Of a stretch of DNA of 64,000 nt, positions 46,343-57,400 are shown in pieces. The stretch is from Scandinavium sp002470465. GTDB lineage: Bacteria > Pseudomonadota > Gammaproteobacteria > Enterobacterales > Enterobacteriaceae. Within the stretch, counting starts at the first letter, position 1. Each line of letters opens with the position of its first letter. The notes below the pieces were generated by a model. It saw nothing but the letters and a program-made list of their open reading frames with translations, did not search any database and was not told where the DNA came from. The DNA lies in NCBI RefSeq assembly GCF_040750395.1, contig NZ_JBFLVD010000018.1, forward strand, positions 1 to 64,000, read 5' to 3'. The translations under genes were made by a program, and so were the position numbers.

Positions 46343-46376
46343 CCCCGCGCGGAGCACGAGAAGAGGGAGGGAGAAC

Positions 46377-48299
46377 TTACCCGGCTTTGTTACCGGAAAT
46401 CAGGGCCAGCACTTCTGCAACGCTGTTGGTGGTTGCCAGACGCTCAATAACGGATTCATCGTCCAGCGCGTTGGTCAGGCTGGTGATGACGTGGATGTGT
46501 TCGTTATTGCGGGCCGCGATACCAATGACCAGGCGGGCAATGTCGTCCGGCTCATCGCCAAATTTCACGCCATCCGGGTACTGGCAGAATACCACACCCG
46601 TTTTCAGCACACGGTCTTTGGCTTCGATGGTGCCGTGTGGAACCGCGATGGACTCACCCAGGTAGGTCGGGGTCAGTTTTTCACGCTCCAGCATTGCTTC
46701 CACGTATTCCGGCTCAACGTAGCCGCCTTTCACCAGTTGCTCACCGGCGAAGCGGATGGCTTCTTCTTTGCTGAAGGCTTTGCAGCCGAGGAAGATGTTT
46801 TCCGCGCCGAGCTTGAACAGATGACTGTCGTCCTGCTCGAAGCTGCCCTGCAGGGTTTCGCGCACTTTCACTTCGTTATCTTCATGACGCTGTGCCGCCA
46901 CCAGACGCTCGGTCAGGCTGGTGTAGAGGCCGCTGTCGAGGAAGTTGGTCAGCGAGATGTGCTGAGCCTGCGGCACCTGGCGCATTGCACGCTCGGTCAG
47001 GTCGCGGTGAGTGATCACCAGGTCGACGTCCGGCGGCAGGTTGTTGATCGCGCTGTTGGTAACGGAGATGTTGGTGAGACCCGCATCCGCGACTTTCTTA
47101 CGCAGCACGCCTGCACCCATTGCGCTGGAGCCCATACCGGCATCGCAGGCAACGATGATTTTGCGCACGTGGCTCAGATCGTTGGTCACATCGCCCGCCG
47201 TCAGCGGCGATGCTGCACCTTTAGACTCGGCTTTCATGTCCTGCATACGACGGGTTGCCGCTTCGATATCGTCTTCTTCTTTTACCTTGCTGGTTTTCAG
47301 CAGGATGGAAGAGACCACGAAGGAGACCGCCATGGCTGCAAAGATAGCCGCGATGTTGGCGAAGTATGCGCCTTTCGGGGTCATTGCCAGTACTGCCAGG
47401 ATAGAACCTGGGGAAGCCGGAGACACCAGGCCACCGTTCAGCACGCTCAGGGTGAACACGCCGGTCATACCGCCGAGGATAACGGCCAGGATCAGACGTG
47501 GGTTCATCAGCACATAAGGGAAGTAAATTTCGTGGATACCGCCCAGGAAGTGGATGATAGCCGCGCCGCCTGCGGACTGTTTCGCGCTACCGCGACCGAA
47601 GAACATGTACGCCAGCAGGACGCCCATACCCGGACCCGGGTTCGCTTCAATCAGGAAGAAGATGGACTTGCCGAGGTCATGAGACTGCTGAATGCCCAGC
47701 GGCGAGAAGATACCGTGGTTGATGGCGTTGTTGAGGAACAGGATTTTCGCCGGTTCAACAAAGATGGATGCCAGCGGCAGCATGTCGTGGGCAACCATAA
47801 AGTTAACGCCCGCCGCCAGAATTTTGGACAGTACTTCAACCGCAGGACCAATGCCGAGGAACGCCAGAATGGCGAGGATCATCCCGATGATACCGGCGGA
47901 GAAGTTGTTCACCAGCATTTCGAAACCGGACTTGATCTTGCCGTCTACCCAGACGTCGAAGCGTTTAATCGCCCAGCCGCCCAGAGGACCGGCGATCATC
48001 GCGCCGAGGAACATCGGCATATCGGCGCCGACGATAACGCCCATGGTAGTAATCGCACCAACCACGCCACCGCGGTCACCGCCAACCAGACGACCACCGG
48101 TATAACCGATGAGCAGTGGCAGCAGATAGGTAATCATTGGGCCGACAAGCTTCGCCAGCGTTTCGTTTGGCAGCCACCCTGTTGGAATGAATAACGCGGT
48201 AATGATACCCCACGCGATAAACGCGCCGATATTTGGCATTACCATGTTGCTGAGGAAGCGACCAAAGCTTTGCACCTTGATCTTGAAATCGGATGACAT
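46377..48299 (-). CDS. mtlA: Mannitol-specific PTS enzyme IICBA MtlA
   Basis: 640 residues. Imports and phosphorylates mannitol. Order: IIC membrane domain (about 1-340), IIB domain with phospho-Cys in IIVACDAGMGSS, and IIA domain with the phospho-His in SIAVPHGTIEAKD. Slightly longer than E. coli's 637, the difference lying in the IIC-IIB linker. First gene of mtlADR with several CRP sites upstream. Confidence 0.97.
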   Translation of the reverse strand: MSSDFKIKVQSFGRFLSNMVMPNIGAFIAWGIITALFIPTGWLPNETLAKLVGPMITYLLPLLIGYTGGRLVGGDRGGVVGAITTMGVIVGADMPMFLGAMIAGPLGGWAIKRFDVWVDGKIKSGFEMLVNNFSAGIIGMILAILAFLGIGPAVEVLSKILAAGVNFMVAHDMLPLASIFVEPAKILFLNNAINHGIFSPLGIQQSHDLGKSIFFLIEANPGPGMGVLLAYMFFGRGSAKQSAGGAAIIHFLGGIHEIYFPYVLMNPRLILAVILGGMTGVFTLSVLNGGLVSPASPGSILAVLAMTPKGAYFANIAAIFAAMAVSFVVSSILLKTSKVKEEDDIEAATRRMQDMKAESKGAASPLTAGDVTNDLSHVRKIIVACDAGMGSSAMGAGVLRKKVADAGLTNISVTNSAINNLPPDVDLVITHRDLTERAMRQVPQAQHISLTNFLDSGLYTSLTERLVAAQRHEDNEVKVRETLQGSFEQDDSHLFKLGAENIFLGCKAFSKEEAIRFAGEQLVKGGYVEPEYVEAMLEREKLTPTYLGESIAVPHGTIEAKDRVLKTGVVFCQYPDGVKFGDEPDDIARLVIGIAARNNEHIHVITSLTNALDDESVIERLATTNSVAEVLALISGNKAG

Positions 48300-48443
48300 A
48301 ACAACACCCCTTCTTATGTGTTTGCTGACGCGCGGGAATGAAGCCCGAGGTTTCTTGTTAATTGGCGGCGGAAATAGCCGGACCCTGTAGATGATGCGAA
48401 ATCTGGCACTGAATCGATAAACTGTCCAGCGCGCGCCCCTTGG

Positions 48444-48620
48444 TGTGATCTAAGTCACGTTAATATAGGGTGTCATGTCGTAATTGAAGTGATCATCGTC
48501 ACAAAATGGGGGTGTAAAAAAAGTACTAAGCGCAAAAAATCGCCCCGACAAGGCTGTTAATGTGATGTTAATCACATTTATGCAGCGATGCTTTGTTGTT
48601 AATGTGTGACTGGCATCACA
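48444..48620 (-). promoter_or_regulatory. Cluster of four CRP sites upstream of mtlA
   Basis: TGTGATCTAAGTCACG (48444-48459), AGTGATCATCGTCACA (48488-48503), TGTGATGTTAATCACA (48561-48576) and TGTGACTGGCATCACA (48605-48620). The last two are perfect TGTGA-N6-TCACA. They occupy the 523-base gap between mtlA and yibF, which otherwise holds no gene. E. coli mtlA also has multiple CRP sites. Confidence 0.85.
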
Positions 48621-48822
48621 ATATATTTTCATCCGGAGAACGCCGATTGTGACCCGGCGCAAACTCTTCTCCGCACCGGGCAACGCCTTGTAACTCCCTT
48701 ACAGTGCCTCGTTTTTTATTCTTCACCCGATTGTTGGCATAAAGATGACAATTTCACTGCCAACCCGAACCTGCCAGGTCATACTGAAGGATTCTCTTTT
48801 TGTTGGCGAAAAGGACAGAGTG

Positions 48823-49431
48823 ATGAAACTGATTGGCAGCTATACCAGCCCGTTTGTGCGCAAGATTTCCGTTCTCCTGCTGGAGAAGGGCATCGCGTTC
48901 GAGTTTATCAATGAGATGCCGTATAACGCGGTAAACGGCGTGGCGAAGTATAACCCGCTGGGGAAAGTCCCTGCGCTGGTCACCGACGACGGCGAATGCT
49001 GGTACGACTCACCGATCATTGCGCAATACATTGAGCTACTGGATATTGCGCCTGCGCTGGTGCCGCGCGATGCCAAAGCTGCGCTGCACGTGCGTCAGCT
49101 GGAGTCCCTTGCCGATGGCATTATGGACGCCGGGCTGGTTTCAGTGCGCGAACAGGCGCGCCCGGCGGCACAGCAATCCCCCGACGAGCTTCTTCGCCAG
49201 CGCGAGAAAATCAGCCGTGGTCTGGACGCGCTGGAAGGATTTGCCGCCGACGGTACGCTGAAGGCCGATGAGCTGAATCTGGCAACCATTGCCGTCGCCT
49301 GTGCCGTGGGATATCTCAATTTTCGTCATATCTCGCCGGGCTGGTGCGCCACTCGACCGCATCTGGTCAGGCTGGTGGAAGCCCTCTTCCAGCGCGACAG
49401 CTTTGCCCGCACCGAGCCGCCTAAAGCCTGA
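48823..49431 (+). CDS. yibF: Glutathione S-transferase-like protein YibF
   Basis: 202 residues. Thioredoxin-like N-terminal domain (MKLIGSYTSPFVRKISVLLL) with the cis-Pro segment GKVPALV and DSPIIAQYIE, followed by the all-helical GST C-terminal domain. Glutathione binding reported for the E. coli protein, natural substrate unknown. ATG 48823 follows AAGGA. Adjacent to selA in E. coli; here a 14-kb CDI region separates them. Confidence 0.93.
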   Translation: MKLIGSYTSPFVRKISVLLLEKGIAFEFINEMPYNAVNGVAKYNPLGKVPALVTDDGECWYDSPIIAQYIELLDIAPALVPRDAKAALHVRQLESLADGIMDAGLVSVREQARPAAQQSPDELLRQREKISRGLDALEGFAADGTLKADELNLATIAVACAVGYLNFRHISPGWCATRPHLVRLVEALFQRDSFARTEPPKA

Positions 49432-49439
49432 AGTGAAGG

Positions 49440-49463
49440 TTTCCCTCTCTTTCCGGAGAGGGA
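49440..49463. terminator. Hairpin after yibF
   Basis: TTCCCTCTC / GAGAGGGA-type arms, related to the GC-rich repeat family, followed by CCAGCCCTCTTTT. May terminate yibF. Confidence 0.45.
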
Positions 49464-49802
49464 GCCAGCCCTCTTTTATATTCATAAAATGAATATAAAC
49501 ATTATTGTTTATGTATGATCTTTCTTAATGAAAACGCACCACGCAAGAATATATTTTCCCGGCTGATTGTCTTTTAAGGTGATTTCCCTTCGTTATATTG
49601 TGGGTGATTTTGCTTATATAAGAATTTTCATGCTCAATGGTTAAATATCACATTGCGAATAATCTTAAGGCTAAATGAGTTTGGCTTTTGGGCCTGTTTT
49701 AAAGCCGATAAAGATATTCCAAATAATGTCTGAGTGTGTTGAAATGTGCCGTGAGCGTACAAAATAAAAACAGCATAACAAAATACCTATCAGGATTTCA
49801 GG
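49464..49802. other. AT-rich gene-free stretch upstream of cdiB
   Basis: About 340 bases, strongly AT-rich compared with both neighbours, with no believable gene. It must hold the cdiBA promoter; I could not single out a convincing -35/-10 pair. The composition suggests H-NS silencing, which is an inference. Confidence 0.5.
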
Positions 49803-51464
49803 ATGAAAGCGTTTCGCCTGCTGGGGGCTTTATTGGTCGTCAGCCAGCCCGTGTTTGCAGCCCCTTTGTCACCCGCTGACAGAGACACTATCGATCAACA
49901 GCAGCAGCAATTATTGCGGCAGAACCAGCAACAGCGAGAGTCGCTGGAGCGCGCCACGCCCATTGTCCGCCCGGCAGCGCCGGTACTGCCTGCCACGCCA
50001 TCGGGGCCCTGTTTTACCATCCAGCGCATAGTGCTGGATGGCTCTACGCTGATAGACGAACGCCAGCAGCAAAAATTAGTGCAGCCCTGGCAAGGCCAGT
50101 GCCTGGATATGGCACGAATTAATGAACTCACTAATAACGTTTCCGACTGGTATATCAGCAGAGGATATATCACCAGCCGCGCTTTTCTGACCGAACAGGA
50201 TTTACGCTCAGGGGAATTACGCTTAGCCATTCTGGAAGGAAAGCTTGAGAAGATCCGCATGGACGGCGCGCCAGAGCGCGAGCTGAAAATGGCCTTCCCG
50301 GGTCTCCAGGGCAAAATTCTTAACCTGCGTGATATTGAACAAGGCATGGAGCAAATTAACCGCACGCGCACCACGCCTGTTCAGATTGAAATATTGCCGG
50401 CTGATAAGCAGGGCTGGTCTGTGGTGCATCTGACCGCCACGCCGGAATTTCCCCTTTCGGCCTCCGTGAGCTTCGATAACAGTGGACAAAAAAGCACGGG
50501 CGTCGGGCAGATTAACGGCGGGCTAACCGGTAACAATTTGCTGGGTCTGGCCGACAGCTGGTTCGTCAGCGGCGGGCGCAGCAGCGCGTTTTCGCATTCA
50601 AAAGATGCACAAAATTTTGCGGCGGGCGTCAGCGTACCCTACGGCTACAGCCTGCTGGATTACAGCTACAGCTGGAATAACTACCTCAGCACTATCGATA
50701 ACAACGGCTACCTCTGGCGCTCGAGCGGCGATACCGAAACGCACCGCGTGAATCTGTCGCACGTGCTGTTCCGTAACGGTGATATCAAAACGGGCGTCTC
50801 CCTGGGCTTAAGCCACCGCATCAACCGCAACTATCTCGACGATGTTCTGCTGGAAAGCAGCAGCCGCAAGCTCACCAGCCTGCTGTTTGGCATGAACCAC
50901 ACCCAGAAGATGTTCGGCGGCGTGGCAACCTTTAACCCGACCTTCAGCCGCGGTATGCCATGGTTGGGCGCTGAAAGCGACGGCAGCAAAAACGGTGATT
51001 TACCGAAAGCACAGTTCCGCAAATGGAGCCTGAACGCCAGCTTCCAGCGCCCGGTGGCTGACAATCTGTGGTGGCTGGCGAGCGCCTACGGGCAGTGGTC
51101 GCCGGACCGCCTCTACGGCAGTGAACGTATGACTATCGGCGGCGAAAGCTCGGTGCGCGGGTTTAAAGAGCAAACCATTTCCGGCGATAACGGTGCCTAC
51201 TGGCGAAACGAGCTCAACTACACCCTGTTCACGCTGCCGGTCATCGGTCAGGTCAGCGCGCTGGCGGCCCTCGACGGCGGCTGGCTGCACTCTGACAGGC
51301 TGGATCGCTATTCCGCGGGCACCCTCTGGGGCTCGGCCGCCGGGCTCAGTACCGCCAACGGCCACGTTTCCAGCTCGTTCACCGTTGGGCTGCCTCTCGT
51401 TTACCCGGACTGGCTCGGCCCGGATCACGTCACTGTTTACTACCGCGTTGCCGTCGCGTTTTAA
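49803..51464 (+). CDS. cdiB: CdiB, two-partner secretion outer membrane transporter
   Basis: 553-residue Omp85/TpsB protein that exports CdiA. Signal peptide of about 19 residues (VSQPVFA-A), a Gln-rich N-terminal plug-helix/linker region, two POTRA domains (about 70-215), then a 16-strand beta barrel with the conserved loop-6 motif SVRGF and a terminal aromatic Phe. Twelve bases separate it from cdiA. Confidence 0.92.
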   Translation: MKAFRLLGALLVVSQPVFAAPLSPADRDTIDQQQQQLLRQNQQQRESLERATPIVRPAAPVLPATPSGPCFTIQRIVLDGSTLIDERQQQKLVQPWQGQCLDMARINELTNNVSDWYISRGYITSRAFLTEQDLRSGELRLAILEGKLEKIRMDGAPERELKMAFPGLQGKILNLRDIEQGMEQINRTRTTPVQIEILPADKQGWSVVHLTATPEFPLSASVSFDNSGQKSTGVGQINGGLTGNNLLGLADSWFVSGGRSSAFSHSKDAQNFAAGVSVPYGYSLLDYSYSWNNYLSTIDNNGYLWRSSGDTETHRVNLSHVLFRNGDIKTGVSLGLSHRINRNYLDDVLLESSSRKLTSLLFGMNHTQKMFGGVATFNPTFSRGMPWLGAESDGSKNGDLPKAQFRKWSLNASFQRPVADNLWWLASAYGQWSPDRLYGSERMTIGGESSVRGFKEQTISGDNGAYWRNELNYTLFTLPVIGQVSALAALDGGWLHSDRLDRYSAGTLWGSAAGLSTANGHVSSSFTVGLPLVYPDWLGPDHVTVYYRVAVAF

Positions 51465-51476
51465 GGGATTATCGTC

Positions 51477-54400
51477 ATGAATCAGCCTCCCGTTCGCTTA
51501 ACTTACCGTCTGCTCAGCTACCTGGTGAGCGGCCTGCTCGCGACGCAGCCTTTGCTGCCCGCCGTTGCCGCCACGCTGACGCCAACGGGCAATACCTCCA
51601 CGGATAAAGCGGCGAACGGCGTGCCGGTCGTGAACATTGCCACGCCGAACGGAGCCGGGATTTCGCACAACCAGTTTAAGGACTACAACGTCGGCAAAGA
51701 GGGGCTGATCCTCAATAACGCCACGGGCAAGCTCAACCAGACGCAGCTTGGCGGACTGATTAGCGGCAACGCTAACCTGAAGACGGGCAAGGAAGCGAAG
51801 GGCATCATCAACGAAGTGACCGGCGGCAACCGTTCACAGCTTCAGGGCTATACGGAAGTGGCGGGTAAAGCGGCGAACGTGATGGTCGCCAACCCGTACG
51901 GCATCACCTGTAACGGCTGCGGGTTTATCAACACTCCTCAGGCCACCCTGACCACGGGGAAACCTGTCTTTGACGCCAGCGGCAATTTACAGGCGCTGGA
52001 CGTGAAAAAAGGCAGCATCACCATTGAGGGGCAAGGGCTGGATGCCAGCAGCAGCGATGCGCTGTCGATCATTTCCCGCGCAACGGAAGTGAACGCCGCC
52101 ATTCATGCTAAGGATTTAAAAGTGGTTGCCGGGGCCAACCGTGTTGGCACAGACGGCAGCGTGCAGGCGCAGCAGGGCGAAGGCAACGCTCCCACGGTGG
52201 CGGTGGATACCGGCGCGCTGGGCGGGATGTATGCCAACCGCATTCATCTGGTGTCCAGCGAGAAAGGCGTCGGGGTTAACCTCGGCGACCTGAATGCCCG
52301 CCAGGGCGACATTACCCTCGATGCCAATGGCAAAATCACCGTGCACAACAGCCTCGTCAGCGGGGCGCTGTCCGCCAAAGGTGAAAGCCTCGCGCTGACG
52401 GGGGATCATAAAGCCGGTGGCACTATGTCGCTGAGCAGCCAGGGTGACATTGCCCTGAGCAACGGCTCGCTGAACAGCGACGGCGACCTCGTACTGAACG
52501 CTAACGGCACGATTTCGCACGCCAATGAAAAGCTGACCGCCGGACGCGATGCAACGCTTACCGCGAAAAACATCAGCCAGGATGCCGCCAGCCAGATTAA
52601 CGCTGCCCGCGATATCGCGGCTAAAGCCAGCGATACGCTGCAAACGCAAGGGCAGATGACCGCCGGGCAAAACCTGACGATAAGCGGTAACACCCTGACC
52701 CAGGACGGCAAGCTGCTGGCGCATAACAGCGCTCAGCTGAATGTCGGCACGCTGAATAACAGCGGCTCCGTTCAGGGGGCTTCCCTGAGCGTGGGCAGCT
52801 CCATGCTCAGCAATTCGGGTTCCCTGCTGAGCGGCGGCAATCTGACCGTCAGTACGAAAGATTTTACCCAAAGCGGCAGCACCGGCGCGAAGGGCAAAGC
52901 GGACATCACCGCCAGCGGGAAGCTGACCAATACCGGCTCGCTGGTGAGCGACGATGCTCTGGTGCTGAAGGCGCAGGATGTCGCGCAGAACGGCGTGCTG
53001 TCCGGTGGTAAAGGGCTGACGGTCAATGCGCAGACCCTGGCCTCCGGCAAAAATTCGGTGACGCACAGCGACGCCGCCATGACGCTGAATACCGCCACGG
53101 CGACGCTGGACGGCGAAACCAGCGCGGGTGGCGATCTTCAGCTTCAGGGCGACAGGCTCACCACAGCGGCGAGCGCACAGCTTCAGAGTGGCAACAATCT
53201 TAGCCTCAGCGCGCGGGAAGCCACTCTGTCGGGAACGCATGCGGCACAAAAAGCCATGACGGTTAACGCCCGCGAAAAGCTCACCCACAGCGGCAAAAGC
53301 AGCGCGGCATCGCTCAGCCTTAATGCGCCAGAGCTGACCAACAGCGGCGTGCTCGTGGCATCCACCCTGAATACTCAGTCGCAAACTCTCACCAACAGCG
53401 GCCTGATGCAGGGCGACAGCGCCTTGCTGATTGGCACACAAAAGCTGGATAACCAGCAGAACGGCACCCTCTACAGCGCCGCAAATCTGACGCTGGAGAT
53501 TCCGGACATCCGCAATAGCGGGCTTATCACCAGCGACAAGGGTTTAACGCTAAGCACAGGCTCTCTCAGCAACCCGGGCAAAATCATTGCTGACACGCTG
53601 AACGTCAAAGCGACCATGCTGAACGGCGACGGCCTGTTGCAGGGAACCGGGGCGCTGATGCTTGCCGGTGATACGCTCTCGCAGGGGAGCAACGGGCGCT
53701 GGCTGACGGCGGGCGATCTCTCCCTTAACGGCAAAACGCTGAATACTGCAGGGACCACGCAGGGGCAGAACCTCACCGCTCAGGCGGATAGCTGGACTAA
53801 CAACGGCTCCGTGCTGGCAACCAGCAATCTCAACGCTACGCTGGGTGCCTCTCTGCTCAACAATGGCGATCTGATGAGCCAGGGCGATTTCGGGCTGAAC
53901 GCGCCCCTGCTGACCAACCACGGCAGCATCCTCTCGTTAGGCGAAATGTCGCTCGCCGGAACAACCTTCACCAGCGACGGCGCGCTTCAGGGTAATACGC
54001 TTTCACTGCGGCAGAGCAGCATCGACAACAAAGGATCGGTTATTGGCCTGAACGGCCTGGCGTTAAACAGCACTGGCGCGTTGAACAACAGCGGAGACCT
54101 GCTGAGCCAGAAATCACTGACGCTGAACGCAGGAGACGTGACCAACAGCGGTCGGCTTCAGGGGCAGAACATCATCTTAGACGGCAGCAGCCTCAAGAAC
54201 AGCGGTGCGATTCAGAGCGCACTCGATCTGGCCCTGACCCTGAGCGGCGACGTTATCGCCGCCACCGGCAGCAAAATCACCGCCCTGGGCGACGCCCGAC
54301 TGACCGGCAAAGCGCTGAGCAACCAGGGATTAATCAGTGCGAAAACGCTGGAGGTGAAAGGCGATTCGCTCAGCAACGGCGGCGAAATCAGCGGCGTTAA

Positions 54401-57400
54401 CGGCCTGAGCGTGACGCTCAGCGGTAACCTGCAACAGCAGGGCAAAATGCTGACCGGCGGGCTGCTTAACGTTAACGCGAAAGACATCAGCAACAGCGGG
54501 CAGCTTCAGGGGGCTGATACCCAAATCAGCGCCAGCTCGCTTACCAACAGCGGACGCGTGCAGGGCGACAGCGGCCTGAGGCTCACCCTGCTGAATGCCC
54601 TGACCAACCAGGCCAGCGGCGTGCTGCTCAGCCAGAACGCATTAAGCCTCACCGCGCCCGTGCTGACCAACGACGGCACCATTCAGGGCAACGGTAAAAC
54701 CACCCTCAGCGCGGCAACGCAGGCCCGCAACGGCGGCAAAATTCTCTCCGGCGGCGATCTGACCTTCACCACGCCAGACTACAGCGGCAGCGGCTGGCTA
54801 CAGGCCACGAACCTGGTGCTGAACATGGCGAAACTTGCCGGTAACGGCACCGTAATAGCAGCGAACCAGGCGATGCTCACCGGTAACAGTTTGACCAACG
54901 GCGGCACCTTCCAGGCCGCACAGCTGAACGTCAACGCGCAGACCATCACCAACACCGGCACGCTGCTGGGCAATCAGGGCCTGACGCTCAAGGGGAACAG
55001 CCTCAACAACGCGGGCGGGAAGGTGTTCAGCGGCGGGGATATGCTTGCCGAAATGGTCTCTCTCAGCGGCGCGGGCCAGCTGGTGGCGCTCGGCAACCTG
55101 ACGCTGAAGCTTACTAACGGCTTTACCACCCAGGGCGTTATCGCCGCGAACAAGCAGCTCTCCATCAGCAGCCAGGGCGATATCACCAACGGAGCCACAT
55201 TGCAGGGCAACGGCATCACGCTGAACGCGGCGGGCAAGCTGACCAACAACGGGCAGCTGACCGCAGGCAGCGGCACCACGGCGTTGAGCGGCAGCCAGAT
55301 TGCGATGAACGCCAGCGGCAGCCTGCAGGCAGGCGGAGACGTCAGCCTGACCAGCCGGGGCAATATCACTCTCGGCGGTTTTACCGGCACGGCGGGCAGC
55401 CTGGCGTTAACGGCGGCCGGGTCGATCGTTAACACCGCGCTGCTGTATGCGGGCAACAACCTTTCGCTGTTTGCCAACAGTATCCAGAACCTGCGTGGCG
55501 ATATGCTGGCGGGCAATAACCTGGTGATGCAGAAAGATGCGCAGGGAGCGACAAACTCGGAGATCATCAACCGTTCCGGCACGATTGAAACAATTCAGGG
55601 TGATATAACGATAAATACCTCACATCTGCTAAATGAACGTGACGGACTGGAGGTGACAGAAACCCATACAGATGGCTCAACAGCTATTGAGGGAATAGGT
55701 GATGAAGTCATCTATGTCGATATTAGCGAGCTTGAGGAAGGCAGCTATGGGCTGAATAAATATCGTGATTACTATGAAAGGTGTACTGGTGGAGCCAACG
55801 GTAACGACCACTGTGATACTCGTGAGTGGGATCAGTACTACTACGCTATGACCGAAACGTCGGCTAATCAGCGATTTATTCAGGATCAGCATCGTATTGA
55901 TGTTACCAGCCGAGGAGGTGTTTCACGGATCTCAGCTGGACATGATCTGGTAGTAAATGCAGGGCGCCTGGATAACCTTGCCAGCTTGCTTATGGCGGGA
56001 CGAAATGTAGCGCTTTCTGGTGATTTGTTGAACAATCAATCCTGGCAAGCGGGAACTGAAACAGTGTACTGGCAGTATAAATATGTTCCGTACACAACCT
56101 GGACAGAAAAAAGACCCGACTACGCGGATCCGTTGCTGGATTTGGCGGGTCCCATGCCCTGGACGGATGGATACAGCTCAGCAGAGGCTCCAACATCCTC
56201 CAGCATAAAATTCATTTTTCAGGGCAGGGAAACTGAAACGGCCTTAGGAGATATCTACCGGTCCGTTATCCAGGCTGGCGGCACTGTTAAAGCCACTTTC
56301 ACCAGCGATATCAGTAACACCAATACAACCGCTAACGCCGGGCCGGTCAGCAACACCATCGTTGCTCCGAACCTCAACACGCCTTCAGCGCAAAACATCG
56401 GCGGCGGCGCGAGCCAGCAGGCGCTGGCGGATGCCGGAACCCAGGCCATTACCGGCCCTGACTGGAAAGACACCACCGCCAGCCAGGCTATCGGCGGCGG
56501 CACGGGGCTGGCTTCAGGCGGTATGGATGGCAACTATCCTCTGCCTTCCGGCAACAACGGCTACTTTGTGCCGTCCACCGATCCGGACAGCCCGTATCTG
56601 ATCACCGTTAACCCAAAACTTGATGGTCTGGGTCAGCTCGATCCGTCGCTGTTTGGCGATCTGTATAAGCTGCTGGGCATGAGCCCGGGCGCGGCCCCAC
56701 GTGAGACGGGCAGCCAGTACACCAACGTCAGTCAGTTCCTCGGTTCGTCGTACATGCTGGGCCGCCTCAGCCTGAACCCGGACAAAGACTATCGCTTCCT
56801 CGGCGATGCGGCGTTTGATACGCGCTATGTGTCCAACTATGTGCTGAATCAGACCGGGACGCGCTACATCAACGGCCTTGGCTCCGACCTCGACCAGATG
56901 CGCTACCTGATGGATAACGCCGCCGATGCACAGAGTTCGCTTGGCCTGAAGTTTGGCGTCGCGCTCACCGCCGACCAGGTGGCAGCGCTCGACCACAGTA
57001 TCCTGTGGTATGAAACCGCGACCATTAACGGCCAGACCGTGATGGTGCCAAAAGTGTATCTGTCGCCAAAAGATGTGACGGTGCAGAGCGGCAGCGTGAT
57101 CGGCGGCAACAACGTGCAGCTGGCGGGCGGCAACGTCACCAACAGCGGCAGCTCGCTGCTGGCGCAGAACGGTCTTACCATCGACAGCAGCAACAGCCTG
57201 AATAACCTTAACGCAGGGCTTATCAAAGCGGGCGGCGGGCTGGACCTGAGCGCGCTGGGCGATATCAACAACATCGGCTCGTCCATCAGCGGCAAAACCG
57301 TCCAGCTGGAAAGCGTGGGCGGCAGCATCAACAACATCACCCAAACGCAGCAGTGGAGCGTGGGCGATGACAGCCGTCGCGGCAGCGTGCATATCAGCGG

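Noticed and set aside
46491..48194. 567-codon open frame opposite mtlA
   Set aside because: Same cause; mtlA is certain on the other strand.
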